From contig NZ_JGVU02000005.1 in the NCBI RefSeq assembly GCF_000708755.2, positions 62,001-126,000 on the forward strand: a stretch of DNA of 64,000 bases, given 5' to 3'. The notes beneath the pieces were generated by a model, which had not been told where the DNA came from, searched no databases, and saw only the letters and a program-made list of their open reading frames with translations. Below are positions 12,998-23,634 of the stretch, piece by piece. Every line of letters starts with the position of its first letter. Positions within the stretch are counted from its first letter, which is position 1. The stretch comes from Metabacillus indicus LMG 22858 (lineage in GTDB: Bacteria; Bacillota; Bacilli; Bacillales; Bacillaceae). The position numbers and the translations under genes are program-made.

Positions 12998-14344
12998 CTA
13001 GTTCTTCAGCATGCTCTCTATTTCTTTCAGCTGTTTCACAAGCTGGTCATCAGCCTGAAGGAGCTTGGAGATTTTCTCATGGGCATGAATGACGGTCGTA
13101 TGGTCGCGGCCTCCGAATTCCTCGCCGATCTTTGGAAGAGAGGAATCAGTCAGTTCCCGTGATAGATACATCGCGATTTGCCTTGGAAAAGCGACGGATT
13201 TTGTTCGTTTCTTTGCTTTAAAATCCTCAAGCTTCACGCTGAAATGCTGGCCTACCATGCGCTGAATATCCGCAATGGTGATCATTTTCGGCTTTGAGCT
13301 TGGGATGATATCTTTTAAAGCTTCTGCAGCAAGATCTGCATTTATGTCTTTATTGATAAGGGATGAATAAGCAACAACCCGAATAAGTGCGCCTTCAAGT
13401 TCACGAATATTGGAATCAATTTGATTGGCGATATAAAGCATGACTTCATTAGGGATATCAAGGCCCTCAGCCTTTGCTTTTTTTCTGAGAATCGCGATAC
13501 GCGTCTCAAGATCCGGAGGGGTAATGTCCGTAATCAGTCCCCATTCAAATCTCGATCTGAGGCGGTCTTCTAGTGTCGGTATTTCCTTTGGAGGACGGTC
13601 GCTGGAAATGACAATCTGCTTGCTTTCTTCATGCAGGGTGTTAAACGTATGGAAAAACTCCTCCTGCGTCTGTTCTTTTCCGGCAAGAAACTGAATATCA
13701 TCTATAAGCAAAACGTCAACGCTGCGGTATTTGTTGCGGAAATCTTTCGCCTTGTTGTCACGGATGCTGTTAATGAATTCGTTCGTGAATTTCTCTGAGG
13801 ACAGGTAAACGACCTTCGCATTTGGTTTATGATCAATGACATAATGGCCGATTGCATGCATAAGATGCGTTTTTCCAAGTCCTACTCCCCCGTAGATAAA
13901 CAGCGGATTATAGGCTTTAGCAGGCGCTTCTGCCACGGCAAGCGACGCTGCGTGCGCAAACCTGTTGCCTGAACCGATAACGAATGTATCAAACGTATAT
14001 TTAGGATTCAGCATATTTTGAGGCAGCTCGATCTGCTCTTCGTCTTTTGCCACCTGCTTAATCGGTGATTTCGGCATAAAATCTGCTTCGTTCTGATTTT
14101 GGGGAATTATGAACTTGATCAGCAGTTCCTCGCCCGTCAGTTCATATATGGTATTGGCAATCAAATGCAGATACCGTGATTCCAGCCAGTCGCGTGCAAA
14201 TTCATTAGGCGCCGTAATCGTCAGCGTGTCTCCTTTAAGCGCATGGGCCTTCGTCGATTTCAGCCACGTTTCAAAGCTTGGCTTGCTGAGTTTTTTTTCA
14301 ATTTCAGACAGCGCCTTGCTCCACAGCTCATCAATGTTCTCCAT
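12998..14344 (-). CDS. dnaA: Chromosomal replication initiator DnaA
   Basis: 448 residues from ATG 14344 ([12 protein letters not shown]), 11 bp after GGAGGG; the ATG three codons earlier is too close to that site, and upstream frame extension is oriC DNA. AAA+ ATPase that binds DnaA boxes and opens oriC. Domain I is at the N-terminus; Walker A is GGVGLGKTH (about 150-158); Walker B is LLIDDIQF. Domain IV carries the DnaA signature [15 protein letters not shown]. The gene is flanked on both sides by DnaA boxes, as expected for autoregulation. Confidence 0.99.
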   Translation of the reverse strand: MENIDELWSKALSEIEKKLSKPSFETWLKSTKAHALKGDTLTITAPNEFARDWLESRYLHLIANTIYELTGEELLIKFIIPQNQNEADFMPKSPIKQVAKDEEQIELPQNMLNPKYTFDTFVIGSGNRFAHAASLAVAEAPAKAYNPLFIYGGVGLGKTHLMHAIGHYVIDHKPNAKVVYLSSEKFTNEFINSIRDNKAKDFRNKYRSVDVLLIDDIQFLAGKEQTQEEFFHTFNTLHEESKQIVISSDRPPKEIPTLEDRLRSRFEWGLITDITPPDLETRIAILRKKAKAEGLDIPNEVMLYIANQIDSNIRELEGALIRVVAYSSLINKDINADLAAEALKDIIPSSKPKMITIADIQRMVGQHFSVKLEDFKAKKRTKSVAFPRQIAMYLSRELTDSSLPKIGEEFGGRDHTTVIHAHEKISKLLQADDQLVKQLKEIESMLKN

Positions 14345-14760
14345 ATGAGGCATCTCCCTCCTTCTTAGAAAAGTAACGCGTATATGTTTTGTACAACCAT
14401 TCATAGGCGTGCGAATAAATATACAAAAGGACAAAATGTGCATAAATATATAATATAGTAGAAAAACATCTTTTCGACATAAACCTTCACGTGTGGACAA
14501 GTTTTTTAACAGGGTGTTTATAATCTTTCCACATGTTATCCACAATGTGTGGATAATTGATTTTATACCGTTTGATATTCAGAGTGAAAACACAAATATA
14601 ATATCAAATTAAACGAAGCGGCGCAATGGTTTTGAAAAACTTATCCACATACCCGCTTTCCTGTTGAGAAAAATTGTCCACATCTGTTTGTTCTGTGAGA
14701 AACCTGTCGATAACGGGTGTGGATAAAAAAATATGTCGAAAAAATTGTGCACAGGTCGGT
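14345..14760. other. oriC DnaA-box cluster upstream of dnaA
   Basis: Perfect 9-mers TTATCCACA or their complement occur at 14536-14544, 14548-14556, 14641-14649 and 14718-14726. One-mismatch boxes occur at 14489-14497 (TGTGGACAA) and 14674-14682 (TTGTCCACA). The area is A/T-rich and overlaps the dnaA promoter, so DnaA can both initiate replication and repress its own gene. This is the incA/incB-like half of the bipartite origin. Confidence 0.92.
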
Positions 14761-14863
14761 AAATGAGGGAGAAATTGGACAGGCTGCAGAAGGTGTTTCA
14801 GTTCTAATCTGAATTTGCTTATGCCTTTATGGTTTTTGAATTTGAACAGAGCTGCAATCCAGT

Positions 14864-14990
14864 GTACTGCAGCGGAAGAAACTTGACTCCTGCGGGATGA
14901 AGAGGGCACGGAAGATCCCGCAAGCGCAGCGAGGAAGCTTCCGGCACTCCCCGCGGAAAGCAAGTTTCTGGAGCGGAAGGTAACGGTTTA
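14864..14990. repeat. Bacillaceae dispersed intergenic repeat
   Basis: A GC-rich block in otherwise A/T-rich DNA. It begins AGCGGAAGAAACTTGACTCC, contains the stem TGCGGGAT/ATCCCGCA (14891-14898 with 14915-14922), then CCCCGCGGAAAGCAAG, and ends TCTGGAGCGGAAGGTAACGG. This pattern resembles a repeat family I have seen scattered between genes in several Bacillaceae, often annotated wrongly as short hypothetical proteins. Only this copy is in the window, so the family membership rests on recollection. Confidence 0.6.
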
Positions 14991-15099
14991 TAGGATGGAA
15001 TGTAAGTTGTTGAAGTTGCATCTGAAGGAAACGGGTAAAAACAACAAATGAAAAAACGAGAACGAAAAACCGCAGATCGAAATCTTTTTTGACAGATGG

Positions 15100-15129
15100 T
15101 TGACAATTCGAGGGGTCACTCTCTATAAT
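15100..15129 (+). promoter_or_regulatory. rpmH promoter
   Basis: TTGACA (15100-15105) and TATAAT (15124-15129) with 18 bp between. Both are perfect sigma-A hexamers, placed 46 bp before rpmH. Confidence 0.85.
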
Positions 15130-15174
15130 TAGAAAGACTGTCTTTAACAGCTATTCCTCAGGGAGGTGTCTATA

Positions 15175-15309
15175 ATGAAAAGAACGTATCAGCCAAACAA
15201 CCGCAAACACAGCAAAGTTCACGGTTTCCGCGCTCGCATGAGCTCAAAGAACGGACGTAAAGTGCTAGCAGCACGTCGTCGCAAAGGAAGAAAAGTATTA
15301 TCAGCATAG
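15175..15309 (+). CDS. rpmH: 50S ribosomal protein L34
   Basis: 44 residues ([14 protein letters not shown]...RKVLSA), the highly basic conserved L34. GGGAGGTG precedes the ATG at good spacing. It begins the rightward rpmH-rnpA-yidC-khpB series next to oriC. Confidence 0.99.
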   Translation: MKRTYQPNNRKHSKVHGFRARMSSKNGRKVLAARRRKGRKVLSA

Positions 15310-15378
15310 GCCACTGAAAACTATCAGTGGTCTTTTTTACATGGCCCAATCCTTTAAACAGATTGGGCCATGTTTTTA
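15309..15378 (+). terminator. Two tandem terminators after rpmH
   Basis: The first hairpin is GGCCACTGA/TCAGTGGTC (15309-15332) with six T. The second is ATGGCCCAATC/GATTGGGCCAT (15341-15371) with five T. Together they should strongly reduce read-through of the very abundant rpmH mRNA into rnpA. Confidence 0.85.
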
Positions 15379-15475
15379 GGAAAACAGCTGTTTAAATAGA
15401 TTCTTTTAAAGAAATAATGATGGCAGAGCTTTCAGCAGGCTAAAGGAACGTCAGGGAAGGATCCGGAGTGAGGGC

Positions 15476-15850
15476 ATGAAAAAGAAAAACCGCATTAAAA
15501 AAAACGAAGACTTCCAAAAAGTATTCAAGCAGGGCAAGTCGATGGCAAACAGACAATTTGTGATCTACATGCTGAATCAGCCTGAAGAAAAGGAATTCCG
15601 CTTAGGCCTGTCAGTCAGCAAAAAGATAGGAAATGCCGTAACCAGAAACAGGGTAAAGCGTCTCGTCCGCCAAGTATTCCTTGAAGAAAAAGACAGCTTG
15701 AAAACAGGCATGGACTACATTGTCATTGCCAGAAAACCTGCGTCTGAAATGGACTATCATGAAGTGAAAAGCAGTCTTTTGCACCTTTTCAGAAAAACGA
15801 AAATCCTAAAGCCCGGCGTTCGCCGTGAAAGCGCCATAAAAAATACATAG
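15476..15850 (+). CDS. rnpA: Ribonuclease P protein component
   Basis: 124 residues starting [22 protein letters not shown]. The RNase P motif is [24 protein letters not shown]. It assists the catalytic RNA in 5' processing of tRNA precursors. The ATG follows GGAGTGAGGGC. It has the typical place between rpmH and yidC. Confidence 0.98.
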   Translation: MKKKNRIKKNEDFQKVFKQGKSMANRQFVIYMLNQPEEKEFRLGLSVSKKIGNAVTRNRVKRLVRQVFLEEKDSLKTGMDYIVIARKPASEMDYHEVKSSLLHLFRKTKILKPGVRRESAIKNT

Positions 15851-15957
15851 AAATGTTTAGAACAAATTTCGATTTCTTATCTAAAGATGTTAGAATATAG
15901 GTTGGATACGCCGGCAAAAAATGCCCGGTTCAGTTAGATTGTTAGGAGGAATACCGG

Positions 15958-16734
15958 TTGAAAAGGAGAATATTGTTAGTGCTTGGCTTAGTGAGCATGG
16001 TGATGCTTCTTGCAGGATGTACAGAAGTCAATCAGCCAATCACAGAAGAAAGCCAGGGGTTCTGGAACCAATACATTGTCTATCCGTTGTCATGGCTTAT
16101 CATATATTTCGCAGAATTAACGGGTGAAAATTATGGAATCTCCATTGTCATCGTAACGCTTATTATCCGCTTTGCCATTCTGCCGCTGATGATCAAGCAG
16201 ATCAAAAACTCCAAAGCGATGCAGGAACTGCAGCCTGAAATGCAGAAGCTGCGTGAAAAGTACAGCTCGAAAGATCAGAAAACACAGCAGAAGCTTCAGC
16301 AGGAAACAATGGCTCTTTTCCAGAAGAATAAGGTAAATCCTCTTGCAGGATGTTTTCCTTTACTTGTGCAGATGCCGATTCTTATCGGATTCTATCATGC
16401 CATCATGAGAACAGAAGCAATTGCCGATCACAACTTCCTGTGGTTTGACCTTGGTGCACGTGATCCATTATTCCTTCTGCCGGTCATTGCAGGTATCACA
16501 ACTTTCATTCAGCAGAAATTAACGATGGCAGGAACAGCAAGTCAAAATCCGCAAATGGCCATGCTTCTTTATATCATGCCAATTATGATCGTCATCTTTG
16601 CTGTCAGCTTCCCTGCTGCACTTTCCTTGTACTGGGTTGTAGGTAACCTGTTCATGATCGTGCAGACAATGATCATCTACGGACCTGATATTAAAAAGAA
16701 TGCCCTTTTGAAATCGGGAGGAAAGAAAAAGTGA
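15958..16734 (+). CDS. yidC: Membrane protein insertase YidC1 (SpoIIIJ)
   Basis: 258 residues from a TTG start 8 bp after AGGAGG. A lipoprotein signal ends in the lipobox LLAGC, so the mature N-terminus is a lipidated Cys near residue 21. The Oxa1/YidC domain follows: the hydrophilic-groove arginine lies in [16 protein letters not shown], then the cytoplasmic coiled-coil KLREKYSS...QQ, and three further membrane spans. It inserts membrane proteins; the B. subtilis SpoIIIJ copy is also needed for sigma-G activation in the forespore. Its stop overlaps the khpB start. Confidence 0.97.
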   Translation: MKRRILLVLGLVSMVMLLAGCTEVNQPITEESQGFWNQYIVYPLSWLIIYFAELTGENYGISIVIVTLIIRFAILPLMIKQIKNSKAMQELQPEMQKLREKYSSKDQKTQQKLQQETMALFQKNKVNPLAGCFPLLVQMPILIGFYHAIMRTEAIADHNFLWFDLGARDPLFLLPVIAGITTFIQQKLTMAGTASQNPQMAMLLYIMPIMIVIFAVSFPAALSLYWVVGNLFMIVQTMIIYGPDIKKNALLKSGGKKK

Positions 16735-17351
16735 GAGAAATAACTGCTGAGGGACTTAGCGTCAAAGAAGCAGTACAATCCGCTTTAAAAGAGCTTCATG
16801 CAACTGAAAATGAAGTAGAAATCACCGTGATTGATGAAGGCAAAAAAGGTTTTTTGGGCCTGTTCGGTTCAAAGCCTGCAAGGGTGAAAGCCGTTAAACG
16901 GCCGAATCCCGCAGAAGAAGCGCATCGCTTTTTAATGGATGTTGTCAGAAACATGGGCGTGGACGCCACTGTCGAAATGAAGCAGGACGGGAAAAATGTG
17001 ACGTTTCAAATTGAAGGAGAGAAAGTGGCTCTTTTAATCGGAAAACGCGGACAAACCCTCAATTCCCTGCAGTATTTAACGCAGCTTGCGGCAAACCGCC
17101 ATGCCAATCACTATCTGAACATTACCGTTGATGCGGAAAACTACAGATCCCGCCGCAAAGAGACCCTGATTCAGCTCGCTCATAAGCTTGCCCATCAGGC
17201 GATCCGGACGAGGAAAGAGGTTCCGCTCGAGCCGATGCCTTCCTATGAACGAAAGATTATCCATGCTGCACTGGTCAGCCAGCAGCATAAGATCAAAACC
17301 TACTCTGTAGGGGAAGAACCGCACCGTCATTTAGTGATTGCGCCTAAATAG
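16731..17351 (+). CDS. khpB: RNA-binding protein KhpB (Jag/SpoIIIJ-associated)
   Basis: 206 residues, GTG start overlapping the yidC stop by 4 bp, so the two are translationally coupled. Domain order is Jag_N ([15 protein letters not shown]), KH ([17 protein letters not shown]) and R3H ([15 protein letters not shown]). Family members bind RNA with KhpA and affect cell division and elongation. Confidence 0.97.
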   Translation: MREITAEGLSVKEAVQSALKELHATENEVEITVIDEGKKGFLGLFGSKPARVKAVKRPNPAEEAHRFLMDVVRNMGVDATVEMKQDGKNVTFQIEGEKVALLIGKRGQTLNSLQYLTQLAANRHANHYLNITVDAENYRSRRKETLIQLAHKLAHQAIRTRKEVPLEPMPSYERKIIHAALVSQQHKIKTYSVGEEPHRHLVIAPK

Positions 17352-17352
17352 A

Positions 17353-17387
17353 AAAACCCCGCTGATAGTCAGTCAGCGGGGTTTTTT
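17353..17387 (+). terminator. khpB terminator
   Basis: Stem CCCCGCTGA/TCAGCGGGG (17357-17365 with 17373-17381) followed by T6. It ends the yidC-khpB unit. Confidence 0.92.
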
Positions 17388-17439
17388 CTGTCCCCGGGAG
17401 GACTTAGATGAAGCGGGATTGGAAATATTGTTATTAACA

Positions 17440-17496
17440 TGTGGATAAGTTAAAATAATAGGTAGCTGAATGTGCGGAAAATCAGACTGTGGATAA
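17440..17496. promoter_or_regulatory. DnaA-box pair upstream of mnmE
   Basis: Two perfect TGTGGATAA 9-mers at 17440-17448 and 17488-17496, in the same orientation, 48 bp apart, in the A/T-rich gap before mnmE. They lie about 3 kb from the main origin cluster. They could titrate DnaA or regulate mnmE. Confidence 0.7.
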
Positions 17497-17610
17497 ATTG
17501 AACTTTTTTCCTTTCAAATAAGAAATAACTGTGATATCTTATAAATTTGACTGCGTATTTAATAGAACATGCCATTATAGATTAATTTTGAAAGAAGCGG
17601 GGTGAAACGC

Positions 17611-18996
17611 ATGGATTTCGATACGATTGCGGCGATATCCACACCGATGGGAGAGGGAGCGATCGCCATTGTCAGACTGAGCGGCGATGAAGCCATCGCG
17701 GTTGCTGACAGGCTTTACTCAGGACCTTCCGGAAAAAGACTGCGTGACGTTGAGAGTCATACCATACATTATGGACATATAAAGGACCCTGATACAGGCC
17801 AGATCGTAGAAGAAGTGATGGTGTCTGTATTAAAAGGACCAAAAACATTCACTAGAGAAGATATTGTTGAAATCAACTGCCACGGCGGTATTGTTACGGT
17901 TAACCGTGTGCTGCAGCTTGCCCTGAACGGAGGAGCCAGACTTGCAGATCCTGGTGAGTTTACAAAACGTGCGTTTTTGAACGGAAGAATTGACCTGTCC
18001 CAGGCTGAAGCGGTAATGGACTTGATCCGTGCTAAAACGGACAGAGCGATGAACGTAGCGCTTGGCCAGATGGAAGGAAGACTTTCCAAGCTGATTCAAA
18101 AGCTGCGCCAGGAAATACTTGAGACACTGGCACACGTTGAAGTGAACATCGATTATCCTGAATACGATGACGTTGAAGAAATGACGCACAATGTGCTCGT
18201 TGAAAAAGCGACGTATGTGAAGCAGGAAATTGAAAAGCTGCTCCAGACTTCCCAGCAGGGGAAAATTTTACGGGAAGGCCTTTCGACTGTTATCGTAGGC
18301 CGTCCGAATGTAGGAAAATCCTCGCTGCTTAACAGCCTGATCCATGAAAACAAAGCGATTGTCACAGATATTCCGGGAACGACGCGCGACGTGATTGAGG
18401 AGTACGTGAATGTAAGGGGCGTGCCTCTCAGGCTGGTCGATACGGCGGGAATCCGCGAGACGGAAGACATCGTAGAGCGGATCGGCGTTGAAAAATCCAG
18501 ACAGGTGCTTAAAAAGGCTGACCTCATTCTGCTCGTCATGAACTTCAGCGAAGCTCTTTCACAAGAAGATGAACAGCTGTTTGAAGCCGTCAGCGGGATG
18601 GATGTCATCGTCATTGTCAATAAAACAGATCTGCCGCAGCAGATTGATTTGGACCGGGTAAAAGAGCTTGCCGGAAACTCGCCGGTCGTCACGACGTCAC
18701 TGCTCGAAGAACAGGGCATTGACCAGCTTGAAGAATCCATTAGTTCCCTCTTTTTCGAAGGGGCAGTCGGTCCAACAGATTTAACCTATGTTTCAAACAC
18801 AAGACATATTGCACTGCTGTCGCAGGCAAAACGGTCAATCGAAGATGCTCTTGAAGCCATTGATGCAGGCGTTCCGATTGATATCGTTCAAATTGATCTG
18901 ACGCGCACATGGGAGCTTCTCGGGGAAATCATCGGGGATGCTGTTCACGAAAGCCTGATTGATCAGCTGTTTGCCCAGTTCTGTCTCGGAAAATAA
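17611..18996 (+). CDS. mnmE: tRNA modification GTPase MnmE
   Basis: 461 residues from ATG 17611; GGGGTG upstream acts as ribosome-binding site, which makes an earlier GTG unlikely. An N-terminal folate-binding domain is followed by a helical domain with the G domain inserted ([25 protein letters not shown]), and the C-terminal CLGK with the catalytic Cys. With MnmG it makes the 5-carboxymethylaminomethyl modification at wobble U34 of tRNAs. mnmG follows directly. Confidence 0.98.
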   Translation: MDFDTIAAISTPMGEGAIAIVRLSGDEAIAVADRLYSGPSGKRLRDVESHTIHYGHIKDPDTGQIVEEVMVSVLKGPKTFTREDIVEINCHGGIVTVNRVLQLALNGGARLADPGEFTKRAFLNGRIDLSQAEAVMDLIRAKTDRAMNVALGQMEGRLSKLIQKLRQEILETLAHVEVNIDYPEYDDVEEMTHNVLVEKATYVKQEIEKLLQTSQQGKILREGLSTVIVGRPNVGKSSLLNSLIHENKAIVTDIPGTTRDVIEEYVNVRGVPLRLVDTAGIRETEDIVERIGVEKSRQVLKKADLILLVMNFSEALSQEDEQLFEAVSGMDVIVIVNKTDLPQQIDLDRVKELAGNSPVVTTSLLEEQGIDQLEESISSLFFEGAVGPTDLTYVSNTRHIALLSQAKRSIEDALEAIDAGVPIDIVQIDLTRTWELLGEIIGDAVHESLIDQLFAQFCLGK

Positions 18997-19061
18997 GCTC
19001 TGCGATTATAAGTTTTGCGATTGCGCTTTTTATAAATGAATTTTTTAAAGGAGGAACTGCC

Positions 19062-20951
19062 GTGGGATATCACGCAGGTGATTATGATGTTGTTGTCGTA
19101 GGCGCCGGCCATGCAGGAGTTGAGGCTGCTCTCGCTTCTGCAAGAATGGGTGCCAAAACGCTGTGTCTGACGATCAATCTCGATATGGTCGCGTTTATGC
19201 CGTGCAATCCGTCTGTTGGCGGGCCGGCCAAAGGAATTGTTGTCCGCGAAATCGATGCTTTGGGCGGAGAAATGGCAAAAAACATCGATAAAACACATAT
19301 TCAAATGAGAATGCTGAATACAGGAAAAGGACCGGCTGTCAGAGCGCTTCGTGCCCAGGCAGACAAGTTCACGTATCAGCATGAAATGAAAAAAACGATG
19401 GAAAACGAACGGAATTTGACGATGCTTCAAGGTATGGTCGAGCGTCTGATCATGGAAGACGGCGAATGCCGCGGGGTCATCACGCAGACTGGTGCAGAAT
19501 ACCGCGCCAAAACGGTTGTGTTGACAACAGGCACATTCCTTAGAGGCGAAATCATTCTCGGAGAGCTTAAATACTCAAGCGGCCCGAACAATCAGCAGCC
19601 TTCTATTCAGCTGTCTGAGCACCTTCAGGAAATCGGCCTTGATATGGTCCGTTTTAAAACAGGCACGCCACCGCGGGTCAACAGCCACTCCATCGATTAC
19701 AGCAAAACAGAGATTCAGCCTGGAGACGACGTACCCCGAGCTTTTTCCTATGAAACGACAAAATACATCACAGACCAGCTTCCTTGCTGGCTTACTTATA
19801 CAAGTGAAGAAACGCACCGGATTATCGACGACAATCTGCACCGTTCGCCGATGTATTCAGGCATGATCAAAGGAACGGGTCCGCGCTACTGCCCGTCCAT
19901 CGAGGATAAAGTGGTGCGCTTCAACGATAAGCCGCGCCATCAGATTTTCCTTGAGCCTGAAGGCAGAAACACTCAGGAAGTGTACGTGCAGGGACTTTCA
20001 ACAAGCCTTCCTGAAGATGTGCAAAGACGCATTCTTTCATCCATCCCTGGTCTTGAAAAGGTAGAAATGATGCGCGCCGGCTATGCAATTGAGTACGATT
20101 CAATCGTTCCGACGCAGCTGTGGCCGACGCTTGAAACGAAAAAGGTGCCGGGACTTTTCACTGCAGGACAGATCAACGGCACATCCGGCTACGAGGAAGC
20201 TGCCGGACAAGGACTGATGGCCGGAATCAACGCTGCCAGCAAAGCCCTTGGCAAAGAAGAGGTCATTCTGAGCCGTTCGGACGCTTATATCGGCGTTCTG
20301 ATTGATGACCTTGTCACAAAAGGCACGAATGAGCCGTATCGTTTATTGACCTCAAGAGCTGAGTACCGTCTCTTGTTAAGACATGACAATGCGGACCTGC
20401 GCCTTACAGAAACCGGCCATAAAATCGGTCTGATCAAAGAAGAGCGCTATCAGTCGTTCCTTCTGAAAAAAGACGAGATTGAAAAAGAGAAGAAACGCTT
20501 AAGCACCGTTATCATCAAGCCGAATCAGCAAACTCAGGACGTCATCAGACAGGCTGGCGGAAGCGAGCTGAAAGACGGCATCCGTGCTGCCGATCTTCTC
20601 AAAAGACCGGAAATGAACTACGATCATATTCACGCGCTTGTTCCGGCAGATGAAATTATTTCCGGAGAAATAGCCGAACAGGTTGAAATTCAAATCAAGT
20701 ATGAAGGCTATATCGAGAAATCCCTTCAGCAGGTTGAAAAGCTCAAGAAAATGGAAAACAAAAAAATTCCTGAAAACATCGATTATGACGCGATTTCAGG
20801 GATTGCATCAGAAGCGCGCCAGAAGCTGAAAGAGGTCAGACCGCTTTCAATGGCACAGGCTTCGCGGATCTCAGGGGTAAATCCTGCGGATATTTCCATT
20901 CTTCTTGTTTATTTAGAGCAGGGCAAAATAGCCAGAGTGGCGAACGAATAG
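19062..20951 (+). CDS. mnmG: tRNA modification enzyme MnmG (GidA)
   Basis: 629 residues, GTG start after AAAGGAGG. The FAD-binding Rossmann motif is [14 protein letters not shown]. Conserved patches include [30 protein letters not shown] and the GidA C-terminal domain. It is the partner of MnmE in U34 tRNA modification. It lies 65 bp after mnmE and 33 bp before rsmG, so is probably one operon with them. Confidence 0.98.
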   Translation: MGYHAGDYDVVVVGAGHAGVEAALASARMGAKTLCLTINLDMVAFMPCNPSVGGPAKGIVVREIDALGGEMAKNIDKTHIQMRMLNTGKGPAVRALRAQADKFTYQHEMKKTMENERNLTMLQGMVERLIMEDGECRGVITQTGAEYRAKTVVLTTGTFLRGEIILGELKYSSGPNNQQPSIQLSEHLQEIGLDMVRFKTGTPPRVNSHSIDYSKTEIQPGDDVPRAFSYETTKYITDQLPCWLTYTSEETHRIIDDNLHRSPMYSGMIKGTGPRYCPSIEDKVVRFNDKPRHQIFLEPEGRNTQEVYVQGLSTSLPEDVQRRILSSIPGLEKVEMMRAGYAIEYDSIVPTQLWPTLETKKVPGLFTAGQINGTSGYEEAAGQGLMAGINAASKALGKEEVILSRSDAYIGVLIDDLVTKGTNEPYRLLTSRAEYRLLLRHDNADLRLTETGHKIGLIKEERYQSFLLKKDEIEKEKKRLSTVIIKPNQQTQDVIRQAGGSELKDGIRAADLLKRPEMNYDHIHALVPADEIISGEIAEQVEIQIKYEGYIEKSLQQVEKLKKMENKKIPENIDYDAISGIASEARQKLKEVRPLSMAQASRISGVNPADISILLVYLEQGKIARVANE

Positions 20952-20984
20952 CATGCGATTTCAAGCATCAGAAAGGTTTTGACT

Positions 20985-21701
20985 ATGGACATTTCGTTAT
21001 TTAAGGCAAGTCTCGAAGAAAAAGGAATCACCCTGACAGACACGCAGCTTCAGCAGTTTGAGACATACTATGATCTGCTTGTAGAGTGGAATGAAAAAAT
21101 GAACCTGACTTCGATTACGGAAAAAAAGGAAGTCTATTTAAAGCATTTTTACGACTCCATTTCCGCTGCTTTTTATTTTGACTTTACAAAGCCACTTTCC
21201 ATATGTGATGTAGGGGCAGGCGCCGGTTTTCCGAGCCTGCCGATCAAAATTTGCTTTCCGCACCTGAACGTCTCGATTGTGGACAGCCTGAATAAACGCA
21301 TCACGTTTCTCGATCATCTCTCAAAATCTCTGAATCTGTCCGGTGTATCCCTTTATCACGACAGAGCCGAAACATTCGGCAAAAAGAAAGAACACAGAGA
21401 GTCATATGACGTTGTGACAGCGAGAGCGGTAGCGCGCCTTTCCGTATTAAGCGAGCTTTGCCTCCCGCTTGTCAAGCCGGGCGGACATTTTGTTGCGATG
21501 AAGGCAGCAAGTGCGGAGGATGAGCTTTTAACTGCAAGAAAAGCCATCATCACCCTCGGCGGAAAAACAGAAAATAAATATGCTTTTGAGCTGCCTCTTG
21601 AAGAAAGTGAGCGCTCAATCATCGTCATCCATAAGCAAAAACCGACACCTGCAAAATATCCGCGAAAACCGGGTACACCGAATAAACTTCCTCTTGAGTA
21701 G
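20985..21701 (+). CDS. rsmG: 16S rRNA m7G527 methyltransferase RsmG (GidB)
   Basis: 238 residues from ATG 20985; a TTG two codons earlier is possible, but AAAGG spacing favours the ATG. The SAM-binding motif is [15 protein letters not shown] (about 72-86). It ends [13 protein letters not shown] like the B. subtilis enzyme. It methylates G527 of 16S rRNA; loss confers low-level streptomycin resistance in this family. Confidence 0.97.
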   Translation: MDISLFKASLEEKGITLTDTQLQQFETYYDLLVEWNEKMNLTSITEKKEVYLKHFYDSISAAFYFDFTKPLSICDVGAGAGFPSLPIKICFPHLNVSIVDSLNKRITFLDHLSKSLNLSGVSLYHDRAETFGKKKEHRESYDVVTARAVARLSVLSELCLPLVKPGGHFVAMKAASAEDELLTARKAIITLGGKTENKYAFELPLEESERSIIVIHKQKPTPAKYPRKPGTPNKLPLE

Positions 21702-21830
21702 ACAGGCTCGCCTGAAGACAGCGGGTTCTTCAGTGCAGCGAATCAGGAGGAAAGTTTGAATTGCATGCAGGAAAAAAGAGACTTGAAAGAGAAATAATAT
21801 GATGGCAGTTTCTAAAGGTGGTGTAGGCTC

Positions 21831-22697
21831 ATGAAGCATCCATTCTCTCGTTTTTTCGGCTTGGGAGAAAAAGAAGATACAGCAGAAAAAACAGCAGGAA
21901 TAGATACAGAAGAAATTGATGATTCAGTATATGATGAGGTAAAGAAGATTCCGGTAGCGGACATCGTCCCGAACCGTTTCCAGCCGCGTACTGTATTTGC
22001 TGATGAAAAAATTGAGGAACTCTCTCTTACCATACACACACACGGCATCATTCAGCCGATTGTTGTGCGCCAGGCAGACGGCAACTATGAAATTATTGCC
22101 GGGGAAAGAAGATTCAGAGCTGTTCAAAAACTTGGCTGGGAAACCATTCCCGCCATCATCAAGGATTTCAACGATACGGAAACGGCATCTGTAGCGCTGA
22201 TTGAAAATCTTCAGCGGGAGGAACTTTCTGCCATTGAAGAGGCCGTTGCCTATGCAAAGCTGCTCGAGCTTCACAATCTGACGCAGGAAGCCCTTGCACA
22301 GAGACTGGGAAAAGGACAGTCTACTGTAGCGAATAAGCTCAGGCTGCTGAAACTTCCTGATGAAGTGCAGCAGGCGCTGCTTCAGAAGAAGATCACAGAA
22401 AGGCATGCCAGAGCGCTCATTCCTCTTAAGAAACCTGAACCTCAAATCCTTTTGCTCACGGAAATTATGGAAAAGCAGCTTAATGTGAAGCAGACAGAGG
22501 ACCGTGTCGTGAAAATGCTCGAAAAAACGGCGCCGAAAGCAAAAGCGAAACGAAAAGCGTTCAGCCGTGATACGCGCATCGCCATGAACACAATCCGCCA
22601 GTCGCTCTCAATGGTTGCAGACACAGGCGTCAAAATCAATGCCGAAGAAGAAGAGTTTGAAGAATACATTCAATTCACTATAAAAATCCCGAAATAA
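21831..22697 (+). CDS. noc: Nucleoid occlusion protein Noc
   Basis: 288 residues, a ParB-family CTP-dependent DNA-binding protein. The N-terminal peptide ([15 protein letters not shown]) is the amphipathic membrane anchor typical of Noc rather than ParB. The CTP-binding ParB/Srx fold carries GERRFRA, followed by the HTH ([21 protein letters not shown]). It blocks division-septum assembly over the nucleoid. Paralogous to spo0J 1 kb downstream. Confidence 0.96.
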   Translation: MKHPFSRFFGLGEKEDTAEKTAGIDTEEIDDSVYDEVKKIPVADIVPNRFQPRTVFADEKIEELSLTIHTHGIIQPIVVRQADGNYEIIAGERRFRAVQKLGWETIPAIIKDFNDTETASVALIENLQREELSAIEEAVAYAKLLELHNLTQEALAQRLGKGQSTVANKLRLLKLPDEVQQALLQKKITERHARALIPLKKPEPQILLLTEIMEKQLNVKQTEDRVVKMLEKTAPKAKAKRKAFSRDTRIAMNTIRQSLSMVADTGVKINAEEEEFEEYIQFTIKIPK

Positions 22698-22733
22698 GCT
22701 CTCCTGCGTCCATTGCAGGCGGGCTTTTCTTTT
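22696..22733 (+). terminator. noc terminator
   Basis: Stem AAGCTCTCCTGC/GCAGGCGGGCTT (22696-22707 with 22715-22726, G-U pairs and a small bulge) and TTTTCTTTT, directly after the stop. Confidence 0.75.
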
Positions 22734-22872
22734 GCGGACAGGACCTGATAAAACAAGGTTTACGGCCTATTGGCGCATTTTTTCAAATTCCTAAAAAGTT
22801 CAAACTATTGTCCATATTTCATGATAGAATAAAGAGATGATAGAGTTCATGTCTAGTGAATGAGGTGACACT

Positions 22873-23634
22873 GTGGGGAAAATTCTTGCCATTGCGAACC
22901 AGAAAGGCGGAGTCGGCAAAACAACAACTTCCGTAAATCTTGGCGCTTGCCTGGCTTATATTGGAAAACGGGTTTTGCTCGTTGATGTTGACCCACAAGG
23001 AAATGCGACAAGCGGTATTGGAATTGAAAAAGCAGATGTTGAACTATGTGTTTATGATATTTTAGTAGATGATGCAGATGTAGTAGATGTCATAAAGCCG
23101 ACTGCTGTCGAAAATCTGGACGTTATTCCGGCCACGATCCAATTAGCGGGTGCCGAAATTGAACTTGTCCCGACCATTTCCAGGGAAGTCCGTCTGAAAC
23201 GTGCGCTTGAAAAAGTAAAACATAACTATGATTATATGATTATCGATTGTCCGCCTTCTCTCGGGCTTCTGACAATCAACGCTCTGACGGCCTCTGATGC
23301 CGTCCTCATCCCTGTGCAATGCGAATATTATGCTCTTGAAGGGCTGAGCCAGCTTTTAAACACAGTAAGGCTTGTCCAAAAACATTTGAATACCGATTTA
23401 ATGATTGAAGGCGTGCTTTTGACAATGCTTGATGCCAGGACCAACTTAGGCATACAGGTCATTGAAGAGGTGAAGAAGTATTTCCGCGATAAAGTTTACA
23501 GAACGATTATTCCGCGGAACGTGCGTTTAAGTGAAGCACCAAGTCACGGAAAGCCGATTATCATTTACGACCCGCGATCAAGAGGCGCAGATGTATATTT
23601 AGAATTGGCAAAGGAAGTGGTAGTGAATGGCTAA
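22873..23634 (+). CDS. soj: Chromosome partitioning ATPase Soj (ParA)
   Basis: 253 residues, GTG start after GAGGTGACACT. Deviant Walker A KGGVGKTT (about 10-17), DCPPSLGLLT as Walker B, and a C-terminal DNA-binding surface. Works with Spo0J in origin segregation and regulates DnaA activity. Its end overlaps spo0J by 8 bp. Confidence 0.98.
   Translation: MGKILAIANQKGGVGKTTTSVNLGACLAYIGKRVLLVDVDPQGNATSGIGIEKADVELCVYDILVDDADVVDVIKPTAVENLDVIPATIQLAGAEIELVPTISREVRLKRALEKVKHNYDYMIIDCPPSLGLLTINALTASDAVLIPVQCEYYALEGLSQLLNTVRLVQKHLNTDLMIEGVLLTMLDARTNLGIQVIEEVKKYFRDKVYRTIIPRNVRLSEAPSHGKPIIIYDPRSRGADVYLELAKEVVVNG

Noticed and set aside
14604-15106. Minus-strand open frames of 64-119 residues upstream of dnaA
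   Set aside because: They cross DnaA boxes and the GC-rich dispersed repeat; such frames are a known artefact of this repeat.
14345-15174. Prophage or integrative element at the origin
   Set aside because: No integrase, no att repeats; the extra length is explained by DnaA boxes and one dispersed repeat.
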